The position numbers were made by a program, and so were the translations under genes. A model generated the notes under the pieces. That model saw nothing but the letters and a program-made list of their open reading frames with translations, ran no database searches and was not told the origin of the DNA. From assembly GCA_019279435.1 (NCBI GenBank), contig JAAALK010000286.1, positions 36,579,712-36,643,711 on the forward strand: DNA of 64,000 nucleotides, in the 5' to 3' direction. Origin of the DNA: Zizania palustris. Taxonomy: Eukaryota; Streptophyta; Magnoliopsida; Poales; Poaceae. Positions 10,907 to 21,276 of the stretch are shown in pieces (the first letter of the stretch is position 1; every line of letters begins with the position of its first letter).

Positions 10907-11115
10907 AGGCCCGTTTGTTTCAGTTTCTGACAGCTGCAGTTATTTTTAGAATCTGACACAGAAATAAACGGTATAGATTCTAGACTCAGATTGTTAGAAT
11001 CAATAGTTACAGAATCTGGAAATAAACTAGAATCGAGAAGCTGAAAAACACCATCTACTCAGAATAGCTAACTACTGAGAATCTCTATCTGCTAGAAATT
11101 GAAACAAACATACCC
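10907..11115. mobile_element. Tourist-like MITE
   Basis: 209-bp element with terminal inverted repeats: the left arm ggcccgtttgtttcagtttct pairs with the reverse complement of the right arm, gggtatgtttgtttcaatttct. It is flanked by the trinucleotide TAA on both sides (10904-10906 and 11116-11118), the usual Tourist/PIF-Harbinger target duplication. It is non-coding. Confidence 0.82.
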
Positions 11116-11118
11116 TAA

Positions 11119-12643
11119 GTTACTCGTGAAAGCAACCAAACAAATAGATTTGGCTGAACCTCCTACACGCAACCAAATGCATCGGATAGGAAGTGGTGGT
11201 GGGTTGGTACAGCATTCCCGATCTGCCTGTGCTTGCTTGCTCTGGCCTCTGGATGTTGCCAGCGAAACGATAGCTATATCAGGGAACCCCTCTGCAAGCA
11301 TGCGTTAGTGGCAGTGTCATACGAATGGATCGGAAGATTCAGAAAAAGAGCAACACTGATGTTGGTATAGCATTCGTCATGTTTATGTTTTTCAAATTGC
11401 ATGACATATTTACTTTAGGTGTGCATGAGCCATGTTTAGCTTCAAATGCGCATTAGCAGTGTTAAGTTGACACGTGCTGTGTTCCTGTCGTGTCTGCTTA
11501 TCACTTGAACAACGACTCAATCGCATGCATAATAACAGAGGAATGAAAACAGAAAAGTTGAAGCAAAATTACAGAACAAACCCTGTTTCTGTTTCTTGAT
11601 CAGAGCCCAAACTCAGAATTTCATTGCATACTCTGCTTATTAGCTATTGTTTGCTTTGTTCTGTTTTTACGGATCGACTACAATGCTCAAAGCCTTTCGT
11701 GAAGCTGAGCGTTTCCGTTTCTAGGAAAAAGGAAATAGAGCTAATATTTGGTATCACAGCGAGCATGTCAGCTTCAAAATCATAAAAGTAAAAAGAAGTA
11801 ATGGTGTCCTCCAGAGTCAATTCACCTCTTGTAGTGCAAGTTGTTCATTTGAATTGAACGTCATATGCCCAATTGAATTTAAATCTTGAATATAAATATA
11901 TACATATGATCTTAAGAGGGGAGCGACCACCTCAAGCCCCAAAACACATGCGGTTTTTCTAAACATAATTATCTACCCTTAGATAATTGGCGAGTTGAAT
12001 TTGTAAATCCTAGCCTTCCATTCATGTCAAAAATAGTATGTTTGTTCGTCTAACAAGTGCTCATTGTATAACAAATGCTTCATTTAGTGATCTTATCTTT
12101 CGTGGCAAGTCCTTTACGTTACCATTCATATTAGCACTATTTTCCTTATAATCACTGGTTGAGACATTGTTTATATTGATCACTCGTGCAAATTATTTTA
12201 TTTCTTACTTAAATGTATACACGGGCATTTACCATGTAAATTTACATGACACCTATAATTAATTCCAAATCATACCTATAACTACCAAATAAATGTGAGT
12301 GATATACCATATAAATTTTAGTTCATTTATTTTCTTTCTTAATTAATTTCTTACTTTAATTTTTCATTATCTTTTCTTATTATATTTCTTACATAAATGC
12401 ACGTTTACGATTAAACTGTACGAAAAATTTTCGTTTCTTAAAAAACTAAAATATATTGTTTGTAAGATTTAATTTACTTTCCTCACTTTCTTTCTTTCTA
12501 AATATACCTAAATTCAAGTTTTGAAACTATAACTTGTAACAAATAATAATTCGGAGTACAAATTATAACAATCCAGTAAGCTGGTAAATCCAATTTTTTC
12601 TATAAGCTGAATTGTTGTAATCTAAAGTTGAAATAAATAGCCC
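11119..12643. other. Intergenic DNA, nothing recognised
   Basis: AT-rich sequence without long ORFs, RNA genes or clear inverted repeats. Confidence 0.5.
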
Positions 12644-12646
12644 TTA

Positions 12647-13012
12647 GAGCATCTCCATTGTACTTGTTATTTTTGACTTGCTATTCATAGCAATAGCAAG
12701 CCTTCTTATTCAAATTGAATTGCTATTTTACTATTCACTCCAATGTACTTGCTAAATATGATTCTCTATTTAAATGAAACTATATTTTATCAATTTATAT
12801 ACATGTAAAGAAAATGAAAATAATTAAACAATATCAACATTCAATGGAATAGCAAGTTTAGTTGGCTTGCTATATGTAGCAAGTGTGGAGAGAGGAATGA
12901 CAAGACTCCTAAAATAACAAGTCAAGTAGCAAGACAAATAAAATGATTTTTTGGATCATACTTGCTATTTTAGGGGATAACAAGTGTTATAGCAAGTACA
13001 ATGAAGATGCTC
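12647..13012. mobile_element. Tourist-like MITE (GAGCATCT type)
   Basis: 366-bp element. The ends read gagcatctccattgtacttg at the left and, reversed, gagcatcttcattgtacttg at the right, an almost perfect terminal inverted repeat. TTA occurs on each side (12644-12646 and 13013-13015), matching a PIF/Harbinger target duplication. Inner repeats of ttgctat and tagcaag make it a long hairpin. Confidence 0.88.
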
Positions 13013-13140
13013 TTAGAACCGTTGCACTTTACACCACCGCCACCACCATCACAAACACTCGCGTGGCAAACAGTAATGGGCCGTGATCTGTGGGCCACAC
13101 CTAAGTTTCTGCAGCACGCAGCACACGAACCCCACATCGT

Positions 13141-13285
13141 AACTATTACCCATTTCAAAATAGAAGTTATTTTGATCTTGTTTAAATTTATTTATAGATT
13201 AATGATTTATCTATGTCTAGATTACATTGGCTTGTAGATAAATCTAAACAAGAACAGATTTATATTTCGAAACCGAAGTAATACT
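13141..13285. mobile_element. Degenerate Stowaway-like MITE
   Basis: The left arm (attacccatttcaaaatagaa) and the reversed right arm (attacttcggtttcgaaatat) resemble the CTCCCTCCGTTTC-type ends of Stowaway elements, and the interior is AT-rich and self-complementary (aatttatttatagatt, aaatctaaacaag). The TA target duplication is blurred. Confidence 0.6.
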
Positions 13286-13588
13286 ACTTATTGGGCTGAC
13301 ATTGCGGGTCGGTGTTTTGCTCGTTTGCCTGCGGCCTGCTTACAGGCCACTTGTGCGCCGTGTGAGTGGTTCGGCGCATGACCCCCACGCGTCTCTGTCG
13401 GCTCCGGTCGCCAACTCGTCGTCACTCCCTCTTGACGCACGAATGCAGCATTAAACAAGGGCGCGCCACGCTAGCGCGTGATGCGACCACACAAGCTATG
13501 AGCCTGTGATCGTGTTCGATGGCATGCAGCTAGCCGTTGCCGGACCGCCTCGTGAGTCCTGGCTGATATAAAAAACCATTTTATAGAT
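13286..13588. other. GC-rich intergenic segment, nothing recognised
   Basis: About 300 bp of moderately GC-rich DNA. No ORF with recognisable content. Confidence 0.4.
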
Positions 13589-13603
13589 TACTACCACAGA
13601 AAC
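13589..13603 (+). mobile_element. Left terminus of a CACTA-like element, split by the Sirevirus
   Basis: The 15 bases tactaccacagaaac precede the Sirevirus. After its right end the sequence resumes as gaaacaatttttagtga, followed by typical CACTA subterminal repeats. The original terminus therefore read tACTACCACAGAAACAA, one base from the canonical CACTA start. The Sirevirus sits 15 bases inside this end, duplicating gaaac. Confidence 0.6.
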
Positions 13604-15581
13604 TGAGAAACCAAGGGTGGTTTCGGTGTATGTGATGAGTGATTGACTGGATTATTTACCCTCTGTTCGAAGGGTACCTCCGGAGGGGCTTCGGAGGTGG
13701 TACCTCCGAAGGGTGTTCGGAGGTGTGTCACCGGAGTGTGTTCGGTGTTTGCTTGCTGCAGCTGTGCAGCGGAGTGTACCTGTCGGAGGGGTCCGACAGT
13801 ACGCGATGACTGGGTTCGTACCGATGGCTTCGGTACTTTGGGCGGTACACCGGAGTGTGTGCCGAAGGTTGCAAACCCGGAGAGGTCTCCGGAGTACTGG
13901 ATACACTTGTTTGCTTGTCTGTGGTGCGCAGGGACTTCGGAGGCGACGGACAGGGTTCGAGCCGGGTGAACCTGGGTCAAGCGGGTGGCTTGATGCCAGG
14001 GGAGCGGGGAGCTCCGTCACGGTGGCAGCGAAGGTGGTCCGGGTCGGTCCTCGGGTCGAGGCGTGCCAGGTGAAGGCAGAAAGTGCGGAGCGTGGCTCCA
14101 GCTGAAGGTACTCCGAGACAAAGTCCTCGGAAGTGAGGCACTTCGAAGGTACTCCGGATGGAGTGACTTCGGAGTTGGTGGACCAAGTCCTCTGCGGAGG
14201 CAAGGAGTTCGAAGTGTGCTCCGGAGGGAGACATTCGAAGGTACCCGACGAAGGTCTTAGAAGTCGAGGCGCATCGAAGGCATGGTCCGGGTGAGGCTCG
14301 TCGTGGAGTGTGCTCGGGGAGAAGCACTGCGACGGAGTGCTCATGGAATGCTTCATGCGGAGGCCTTGGACGAAGGAGGGACTTCGAAGGGTGGTACTCC
14401 GAAGGTGGGGCTTCGGAGTGAGGATGACTTGTGGTGCTTCGGCCATGCATGGCTTCGGTACACGGACGGACGGTGTTCGAGCTGGGAGTAGCTGCGAAGC
14501 CGTGGTGATCCACTCCGGAGGTAGTGGTGCGAAGGCCCAAGGGCTTTGACGGCTTCGGCTCAAAACCGTCACTGTATCAAAGGACTTCTTCGGCGGAGCA
14601 AAGGCCTTCAGGCTGCAGGCTTCTCGCCGAAGCTTCCGCACCCCTCGCGTGCGAAGGGAGGTTCCAGAAGTCAACACTGTAAAGGCTGACACTGTCTGTT
14701 CTGAAAAAGGCTGACACTGTCCCCTCTGCAGCTGACAGAGAAGCCTCCAAAATAAAGGTGGACTACCTTTTGTACCCCTTAGTTCTGTAGAGACAAAATG
14801 GATGTAAACCCTAGGGGTAAAGTAGTCACTTCCTTAGGATGAAGCCGTGGGCTATAAATATGGGGGCTCAGTAGGTAACATTTAACACTTTGAGCATTTA
14901 CTGTTGAGCTCCTGTAGACAGACCTCACTGTATTCATTCTGAGTTCAATATATTTTGTGTTCCTTGTTCAAGCGGCGAAGCCCTGCTTCTGTGTGCTTTT
15001 GCTTGAGCTCGTATTGCATACCTCGCTAGTCTTTAGTTCACCGAAGCCTGTCTTGGCGAAGGGTGTTTTTCTCGCGTAGTGTGCTTTTCAGTGTGCTGTC
15101 GCTCTGTGTAACACGAGGCAAGACCTCGCTGCTTACTAGCGAAGCCCTGATCTTTTCCTGTAGTGCTTCCTGTGTCGAAGCCTTTAGCATAGTCCGTTTT
15201 GTGTGCGTGTTGACCTTCGCGTACGAAGCCCAGCACCAGTTGCTGTCGCCAAGTACTCGGTCGAAGTCCTCAGAGGGCTGTCCACTCTTGCGAAGGGTGA
15301 AGTGCGAAGTCTGCTCGAAGCACCTCGTGTGCGGAGCCTGCACTGACTTAGCAGAGTAGATTTTCGAGGGGTGTTCGAGGAGCGAAGTCTTCTTGGCTTC
15401 GAACTTTTGCCTCTCCGAAGCCTGTGTTCGAAGGTGTCGAAGTACCTCCGAACCAGACCTTCGAAGGTTGTGTTCGAAGCCTGTTCCGCAGAAGACAGAA
15501 CAGAACCGAAGGCTAAGTTTTTAGCCCAAATTTTAAAAGCTCCCATTCACCCCCCCTCTGGTCGCCGTTTTCGGTCCTACA
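13604..15581 (+). repeat. 5' LTR of Sirevirus copy 1 (1978 bp)
   Basis: Starts tgagaaaccaagggtgg and ends tttcggtcctaca. It is packed with short palindromes and near-palindromes built on ttcgaa, ctccggag and cttcggag. TATA box at 14852-14859 (ctataaat), so R/U5 begin shortly after. Long antisense frames in it are a by-product of its composition. Confidence 0.95.
14851..14860 (+). promoter_or_regulatory. TATA box in Sirevirus LTR
   Basis: gctataaata in the middle of the LTR, preceded by a GC-rich U3. The same motif recurs at about 23692 in the 3' LTR and, on the minus strand, near 53873 and 62460 in the second Sirevirus. Confidence 0.75.
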
Positions 15582-15583
15582 AT

Positions 15584-15595
15584 TGGTATCAGAGC
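15584..15595 (+). other. Primer binding site, tRNA-iMet type
   Basis: tggtatcagagc two bases after the 5' LTR, the standard complement of the initiator methionine tRNA 3' end used by plant copia elements. Confidence 0.95.
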
Positions 15596-15645
15596 AGGTT
15601 AAGATCACCAGTTGACCTTAACCGGTTTTGTGATCTGTTGGCGAC

Positions 15646-18108
15646 ATGGATAGAGGCAGTAAAATTCCTCTGTTCGATGGGACAGATTTTGCATACTGGA
15701 AGGTGCGCATGGAGGCTTACTTGTTAAGCCAAGGAAATGCAATTTGGGAGATTGTGGACTCACAATACTCCATCCCTGATACCCGCACCACTCAAACCGA
15801 AAAAGATCAGTATATTGCCAACTCGAAGGCAAGGAACATACTGTTCATTGGTTTGAGTCGGAGTGAGTTCGATAGGGTGCAGCACCTTAGGACTGCTAGG
15901 GAGATTTGGACAACACTCACTGTCTTTCATGAGGGCTCTGCTCAGATCAAGGCCAGGCGCCAAAGCACCTACAATCAACAGTATCAGCTGTTTGTGCAGG
16001 CACCTGGTGAATCTGTAGATGCCATGTTTTCTCGCTTTGACGCGATAGTGAGTAACTTGCGATCCAACGGGACGCTTGCTTACAGTGATCACGATAGGGC
16101 TATCAAGCTTCTCTATGCTCTTGACCGTAGCATATGGGAAGTGAAGATATCCAGCATTGAGGAATCCACAGGCTATGACACTCTAACCTGTGATGAACTC
16201 TTTAGCAAGCTGAAGTCCACAGAGATTGCCAAGGCATCTCTTGCAGTGCACAGAAGCTCTTTGCCACAGCCATTGGCATTGGTTTCTAGCACTAGCCGTG
16301 GCATCACTGCAGAACCAAGCACATCAGGCACTTGTGTTTTTGCAGATGGTTTTGCTTTGTCCTCCCTGGTCTCCGTCACAAAGGAGCAGGTGGATACTCT
16401 AGCTGATGATGAGCTTGCTCTCATTGCCCGGAGGTTCACCCGCTTTCATCATGAGAGACGGGATCAGAGGAGAAGTGGTTTTAGTGGCTGTTATGAATGT
16501 GGCGACACCTCTCACATTAAGGCCAATTGCCCCAAGGTCAAAAAGAGAGATGAGAGTGACCGCCCCAAATTCCACAAAAAGGAGAGGAAGCCCTTTGTGA
16601 AGGGCAAGCGCGGCAAGATGGCTAAGAAAGTAGCCAAGGCCGCTTCCAGAGCCTTTGTTGCTGCTCTCAGCGACATCGACACTTCCTCAACTGAGGAGTC
16701 GAGCTCTGAGGAGGAGGAGTCCCCAAGGAAGGAGGACAAGAAGGACAAGAAGGGACGTGACTTCACCGGCCTTTGCTTCATGGCCGACAGCGATCACAGC
16801 GGCGATGAGCTTGACTCATCTGAGGTAAACCTATCATCTGACCAGCTTCTAATTAAATTAGATGAGCTGAATGAAGTTGTGCTAGGTCAGGATAGATTGC
16901 TTGTGCAAGCCGCTAGAGAAAGAAAAGACCTTAGACTTAGGCTAGAATCTGTATCTACTGAATATGCCATGCTTAAGTCTAAATATGATGATGCTGATTG
17001 TGAATCATGTTCTGTTGTCATGAGTGAGCTTGCTCAGTTGCGCTCTGTACATGCTCAAACTCTCTCTGAGCTTGAGACTGCACAGAAGCAGCTTTTGGAG
17101 GTGGATTCTAGACCTCATGAAATTATTGATTGCATGAACTGCTCTTTATTGCGCGATAGCATTAATTTACGTGATAAGCATGTTCATGATCTAGAGGCTA
17201 GATTGGAGAGGGCCGGTAGTTCTAAGGATGTGCAACCTGTTTGTGACACCTGCATTACCCTTAAGGACCAGCTAGGCACTGTTAGAGAGCGAGCTGAAAT
17301 CCTCATGTCTGAAAATGAATACCTTCTCTCTGTGGTGAACAAATGCACTGAGGGGAAGGGTAGGATGGATTTGCTCTTGGCCAAGACCAAGTTGTGTGCT
17401 GACAGAGCCGGGGTAGCTCTAGGTTTGGGTTTTGAGAGGATAGCTTCAGACAGTAAGACCAAAACTGTTTTTACCTCTCCTACCACCCTAGAGAAAGAGA
17501 GAGCTCTGTTGGACACCCCATCAGCCAAAAAGCCTACCCATCCACCAAAGAAAACCACTCCTCCTACCAAGAAAAATCCTCCCAAGAAAGCCACTCAGAA
17601 GAAACCCAAGGAGCCTGTGAGAGTTGCTCCTATGACCCATGAGAGTGCCCCCAGGAGAGTGTTTCACTGTTCTTATTGTCAGAGGGCGGGTCATTTGATT
17701 GGTTTCTGTTTCCGTCGCATCAAGGATGAGCGACGTGCACAGGCGATGAGCTATCAGGACATGCATTACCCATCTTTAGGTATGCATGAGTCTGAGTTTT
17801 ACTCTCGTCCTGTTTTAGAGGCTCCTCGTGCTTCTCGGAGAGGTTTTGCTCCTCGAGGTGTTCACCATGTTCCATATGGTGGTAGACCTCGGGCGAGTAG
17901 CTTTGTACCTCGTCAGAGTAGGAGACCTCTACATGCTTTTCGTTCTTTGCATGTAGGTAGACCTCGCACTTTGCATCATTCTGATTTTTATGTGCGTAGA
18001 CCGTCTACTTCTACTGTGCCTACTACTCGTGTCACTCAGTGCTGGATGCCTCGTCATTATTTTACTCACCCCAGCACTGAGCGATCGAGACGTTTTCATC
18101 ATGTGTAG
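15646..18108 (+). CDS. gag: Sirevirus gag polyprotein (820 aa)
   Basis: Nucleocapsid/capsid protein of the element. Residues 1 to about 200 hold the UBN2-type copia gag core (FDGTDFAYWKVRMEAYL near 6-22, then REIWTTL). A CCHC zinc knuckle (CYECGDTSHIKANC) is at 282-295 and a second CCHC-like knuckle (CSYCQRAGHLIGFC) at 675-688. Between them are a Lys-rich stretch, an acidic Ser/Glu tract (STEESSSEEEESPRKE) and a long probable coiled coil at about 400-560. The tail after 700 is Arg/Tyr/His-rich. At 820 residues it is far longer than ordinary copia gag but fits Sireviruses. The start ATG at 15646 lies 50 bp after the PBS. It ends at UAG 18106-18108, in frame with pol. Confidence 0.93.
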   Translation: MDRGSKIPLFDGTDFAYWKVRMEAYLLSQGNAIWEIVDSQYSIPDTRTTQTEKDQYIANSKARNILFIGLSRSEFDRVQHLRTAREIWTTLTVFHEGSAQIKARRQSTYNQQYQLFVQAPGESVDAMFSRFDAIVSNLRSNGTLAYSDHDRAIKLLYALDRSIWEVKISSIEESTGYDTLTCDELFSKLKSTEIAKASLAVHRSSLPQPLALVSSTSRGITAEPSTSGTCVFADGFALSSLVSVTKEQVDTLADDELALIARRFTRFHHERRDQRRSGFSGCYECGDTSHIKANCPKVKKRDESDRPKFHKKERKPFVKGKRGKMAKKVAKAASRAFVAALSDIDTSSTEESSSEEEESPRKEDKKDKKGRDFTGLCFMADSDHSGDELDSSEVNLSSDQLLIKLDELNEVVLGQDRLLVQAARERKDLRLRLESVSTEYAMLKSKYDDADCESCSVVMSELAQLRSVHAQTLSELETAQKQLLEVDSRPHEIIDCMNCSLLRDSINLRDKHVHDLEARLERAGSSKDVQPVCDTCITLKDQLGTVRERAEILMSENEYLLSVVNKCTEGKGRMDLLLAKTKLCADRAGVALGLGFERIASDSKTKTVFTSPTTLEKERALLDTPSAKKPTHPPKKTTPPTKKNPPKKATQKKPKEPVRVAPMTHESAPRRVFHCSYCQRAGHLIGFCFRRIKDERRAQAMSYQDMHYPSLGMHESEFYSRPVLEAPRASRRGFAPRGVHHVPYGGRPRASSFVPRQSRRPLHAFRSLHVGRPRTLHHSDFYVRRPSTSTVPTTRVTQCWMPRHYFTHPSTERSRRFHHV

Positions 18109-21100
18109 GCGACAGGTCGAGGCTTGGAGGGCACGTGGATCATGGACTCCGGTTGTTCGCGCCACATGACCGGAGATGCAAATTGGTTCTCCAGCCTCAC
18201 CACAACCAAGCAAAGGGAACATATCACCTTCGGAAACAATCGAAGGAGTAGAGTGAAAGGTAAAGGTGTGGTAAGAATTAATTCGAACTTCACTCTCAAA
18301 GATGTTGCTTTGGTTGAGAACCTGGGATACAATTTGCTGTCTGTATCTCAGTTGCTTGATGAGGGCTTCGAAGTGCGATTTCATCGCGATACTTCGCAAG
18401 TGCTCAATTCTGATGGCGTTGTAGTGTGTAAGATCTTTAGGGTTGGGAGAGTTTTTGGAGCTGATTTTTCAGAGTCGTCTGGTTCTTCTCATTGTCTTGT
18501 TGCACATTCGACTTCTGAGCTTTGGAAGTGGCATAGGAGACTAGGGCATATGAGCTTTGAGTTGCTCGCTCGTTTGAGCGCCCTAGGCTTGATCCGAGGA
18601 TTGCCCAAGCTCAAGTTTGAGAAGAAGTTAGTTTGCGCTCCTTGTCGACATGGAAAAATGATTGCCGCTTCGCATTCGCCAGTCACCATAGTGATGACTG
18701 AACAGCCCGGAGAACTTCTCCATATGGACACTGTAGGTCCTTCTCGGGTTAGTTCTTTAGGCGGCAAGTGGTATGTACTTGTTATTGTCGACGATTTCTC
18801 TCGCTACTCTTGGGTCTTCTTTCTTGCCAGCAAGGATGAAGTGTTTTCACACTTTCGGAGCTTGGCTTTGAGACTTTTCACTGAACTCCCTGGTGCATTA
18901 AAATTCATTCGAAGCGATAATGGCACCGAGTTCAAAAATAGTCTCTTTGTTGACTTTTGCATGGAGCATGGCATAGAACATCAATTCTCTGCTCCGCGGG
19001 TTCCTCAACAGAACGGTGTTGTTGAGAGGAAAAACCGCACTTTGGTTGAGATGGCTAGGACGATGCTTGATGAGCATAGGACTCCTAGAAAATTCTGGGC
19101 TGAGGCCATGAACACAGCATGTTACATCTCAAACCGAATTTTTTTGCGCTCAATTTTAAACTTGACATCTTATGAACTACGTTTTGGGAGACAGCCCAAG
19201 GTTACTCATCTTCGAGTTTTTGGCTGTCGCTGCTTCATTCTAAAACGTGGAAATTTGGATAAATTTGAGTCGCGATCTTCTGACGGGATCTTTTTGGGTT
19301 ATACTACTCATGGTCATTCTTATCGTGTTTATAACTTGGAAACTAACACTCTCATCGAGTCATGTGATGTGACTTTTGATGAATCAACCCCCTCTGTTAG
19401 TTCTGCTCTTGAACAGGCAAATGAACACGATATGGAACAGACCTTATTCGAAGACGAAGATCCCGGAGAATTCGAGGATGATCCCCTACTACCCTCGACA
19501 TCGACCCCCGAAGCTGACCCCGCTTCAACTACTTCGGCACGAGGTCCCGAAGCGACTACCTCAACATCGGTCATCTTGGACCACTCCAACGCACAAGTTG
19601 AGGGGGAGACTGCATCCCGCCGCGAGGCTCCACATCATGTTCAAAGGATGCACCCTCCCGAGCAGATCATTGGTGAGCTTGATCAAAGGGTAACACGTTC
19701 TCATGCCCATTTCACTAATGCTGCTTTTGTTGCTTCTTTCGAGCCTTTAGATGTTAGTCATGCACTTTCTGATTCTAGTTGGATCAATGCCATGCATGAG
19801 GAACTTGAGAATTTTGAAAGAAACCAAGTCTGGACTTTAGTTGATCCTCCACCAAATGTTCATTTCATAGGAACAAAATGGATTTTCAAAAATAAACAAG
19901 GGGAAGATGGGACAATTGTTAGAAATAAGACTAGACTTGTAGCTCAGGGCTTTTCTCAACTAGAAGGGATTGATTTTACTGAAACTTTTGCACCTGTTGC
20001 TCGCCTTGAGGCCATTAGGATTTTGCTTGCCTTTGCGACATCCCGGGGATTCAAACTCTATCAAATGGATGTCAAAAGTGCTTTTCTTAATGGCTTCATA
20101 GGTGAAGATGTTTATGTAAAACAACCCCCTGGTTTTGAAAACCCCAAGTACCCACATAAAGTCCTTAAACTTCATAAGGCTCTTTATGGACTCAAGCAGG
20201 CCCCTCGGGCGTGGTATGATAGACTTAAGTCTTTTCTGCTTGAGCGAGGGTATTTGATGGGCTCTGTTGATAAAACACTGTTTACTCTCAAGCATGGCAA
20301 AGATTTCCTTCTAGTGCAGATTTATGTGGATGATATCATCTTTGGTGGCTCTTCTCATGCTTTGGTTGCCGAGTTTGCAGATACCATGAGCAAGGAGTTT
20401 GAAATGTCAATGATGGGTGAACTCACCTTTTTCCTTTGTTTGCAAATCAAGCAAAGCAAACAAGGTACTTTTGTCCACCAGACAAAGTACACCAAGGACC
20501 TGCTAAAGAAATTCGACATGTCCGATGCGAAGCCACTCGCTACTCCAATGGCTACATCCGTAGCATTGGACCCTGACGAAGATGGAGAAGCCGTAGATCA
20601 GAAGGAGTTCCGAAGCATGATCGGCTCCCTCCTCTACTTGACTGCTACGAGGCCGGACATACACTTCGCAGTATGTCTGTGCGCTCGTTTTCAGGCTTCA
20701 CCACGAGCTTCGCACCGCCAAGCGGTTAAGCGCATCTTAAGGTATCTCAAGCACACCCTTGAGTTTGGCATATGGTATTCATCGTCTTCATCTTTATGTC
20801 TTAGAGGTTATTCAGATGCGGATTTTGCTGGGTGTAGAATTGATAGGAAGAGTACCTCTGGTACTTGTCATTTTCTGGGTACGTCTCTGGTTTGCTGGTC
20901 TTCCCGCAAACAGTCTAGTGTTGCACAATCGACGGCTGAGGCCGAATATGTTGCTGCAGCTAGCTGTTGCTCTCAGATTTTGTGGATGGTTTCCACTTTG
21001 CGGGATTTCGGGTTAGATTATAAGAGTGTTCCACTTTTCTGTGATAACACTAGTGCTATTTGTATTGCAAACAACCCGGTTCAGCACTCCAGAACCAAAC

Positions 21101-21276
21101 ACATTGATGTACGGTATCATTTTCTCAGAGATCACAATGAGAAGGGTGATATTGAACTTCAATATGTTGATACCCAACACCAGCTTGCCGACATTTTTAC
21201 AAAACCCCTCGATGCTTCTCGATTTGCTTACTTGCGCGGGGAACTTGGTATTTGTCATCCCTACGGCATTTTGTGA
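18109..21276 (+). CDS. pol: Sirevirus pol polyprotein (PR-INT-RT-RNase H)
   Basis: Frame 1, the same as gag, open from directly after the gag UAG to TGA 21274-21276. Counting residues from the TTG codon at 18124: protease DSG in MDSGCSRHMTG near 8; GAG-pre-integrase HHCC zinc site (WHRRLGH ... CAPCRHGK) near 137-180; integrase acidic residues in MDTVGPS, SDNGTEF and VVERKNR; RT with LYQMDVKSAFLNG and catalytic YVDD (QIYVDDIIFGGS); RNase H with YSDADFAG, STAEAEYVAA and FCDNTSA. No ATG lies near the start, so expression by UAG readthrough is the simplest reading. Residue 772 is Cys in FFLCLQIKQ, where the second copy has Gly, a normally conserved RT position; this may impair the enzyme. Otherwise intact. 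Confidence 0.94.
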   Translation, partial: ATGRGLEGTWIMDSGCSRHMTGDANWFSSLTTTKQREHITFGNNRRSRVKGKGVVRINSNFTLKDVALVENLGYNLLSVSQLLDEGFEVRFHRDTSQVLNSDGVVVCKIFRVGRVFGADFSESSGSSHCLVAHSTSELWKWHRRLGHMSFELLARLSALGLIRGLPKLKFEKKLVCAPCRHGKMIAASHSPVTIVMTEQPGELLHMDTVGPSRVSSLGGKWYVLVIVDDFSRYSWVFFLASKDEVFSHFRSLALRLFTELPGALKFIRSDNGTEFKNSLFVDFCMEHGIEHQFSAPRVPQQNGVVERKNRTLVEMARTMLDEHRTPRKFWAEAMNTACYISNRIFLRSILNLTSYELRFGRQPKVTHLRVFGCRCFILKRGNLDKFESRSSDGIFLGYTTHGHSYRVYNLETNTLIESCDVTFDESTPSVSSALEQANEHDMEQTLFEDEDPGEFEDDPLLPSTSTPEADPASTTSARGPEATTSTSVILDHSNAQVEGETASRREAPHHVQRMHPPEQIIGELDQRVTRSHAHFTNAAFVASFEPLDVSHALSDSSWINAMHEELENFERNQVWTLVDPPPNVHFIGTKWIFKNKQGEDGTIVRNKTRLVAQGFSQLEGIDFTETFAPVARLEAIRILLAFATSRGFKLYQMDVKSAFLNGFIGEDVYVKQPPGFENPKYPHKVLKLHKALYGLKQAPRAWYDRLKSFLLERGYLMGSVDKTLFTLKHGKDFLLVQIYVDDIIFGGSSHALVAEFADTMSKEFEMSMMGELTFFLCLQIKQSKQGTFVHQTKYTKDLLKKFDMSDAKPLATPMATSVALDPDEDGEAVDQKEFRSMIGSLLYLTATRPDIHFAVCLCARFQASPRASHRQAVKRILRYLKHTLEFGIWYSSSSSLCLRGYSDADFAGCRIDRKSTSGTCHFLGTSLVCWSSRKQSSVAQSTAEAEYVAAASCCSQILWMVSTLRDFGLDYKSVPLFCDNTSAICIANNPVQHSRTKHIDVRYHFLRDHNEKGDIELQYVDTQHQLADIFTKPLDASRFAYLRGELGICHPYGIL

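Noticed and set aside
13652..14692. 346-codon antisense ORF in the Sirevirus LTR, also at 22493-23533
   Set aside because: It is Ser/Pro/Thr-rich, built from the LTR's short palindromic motifs, has no domain and is absent from the older copy in intact form.
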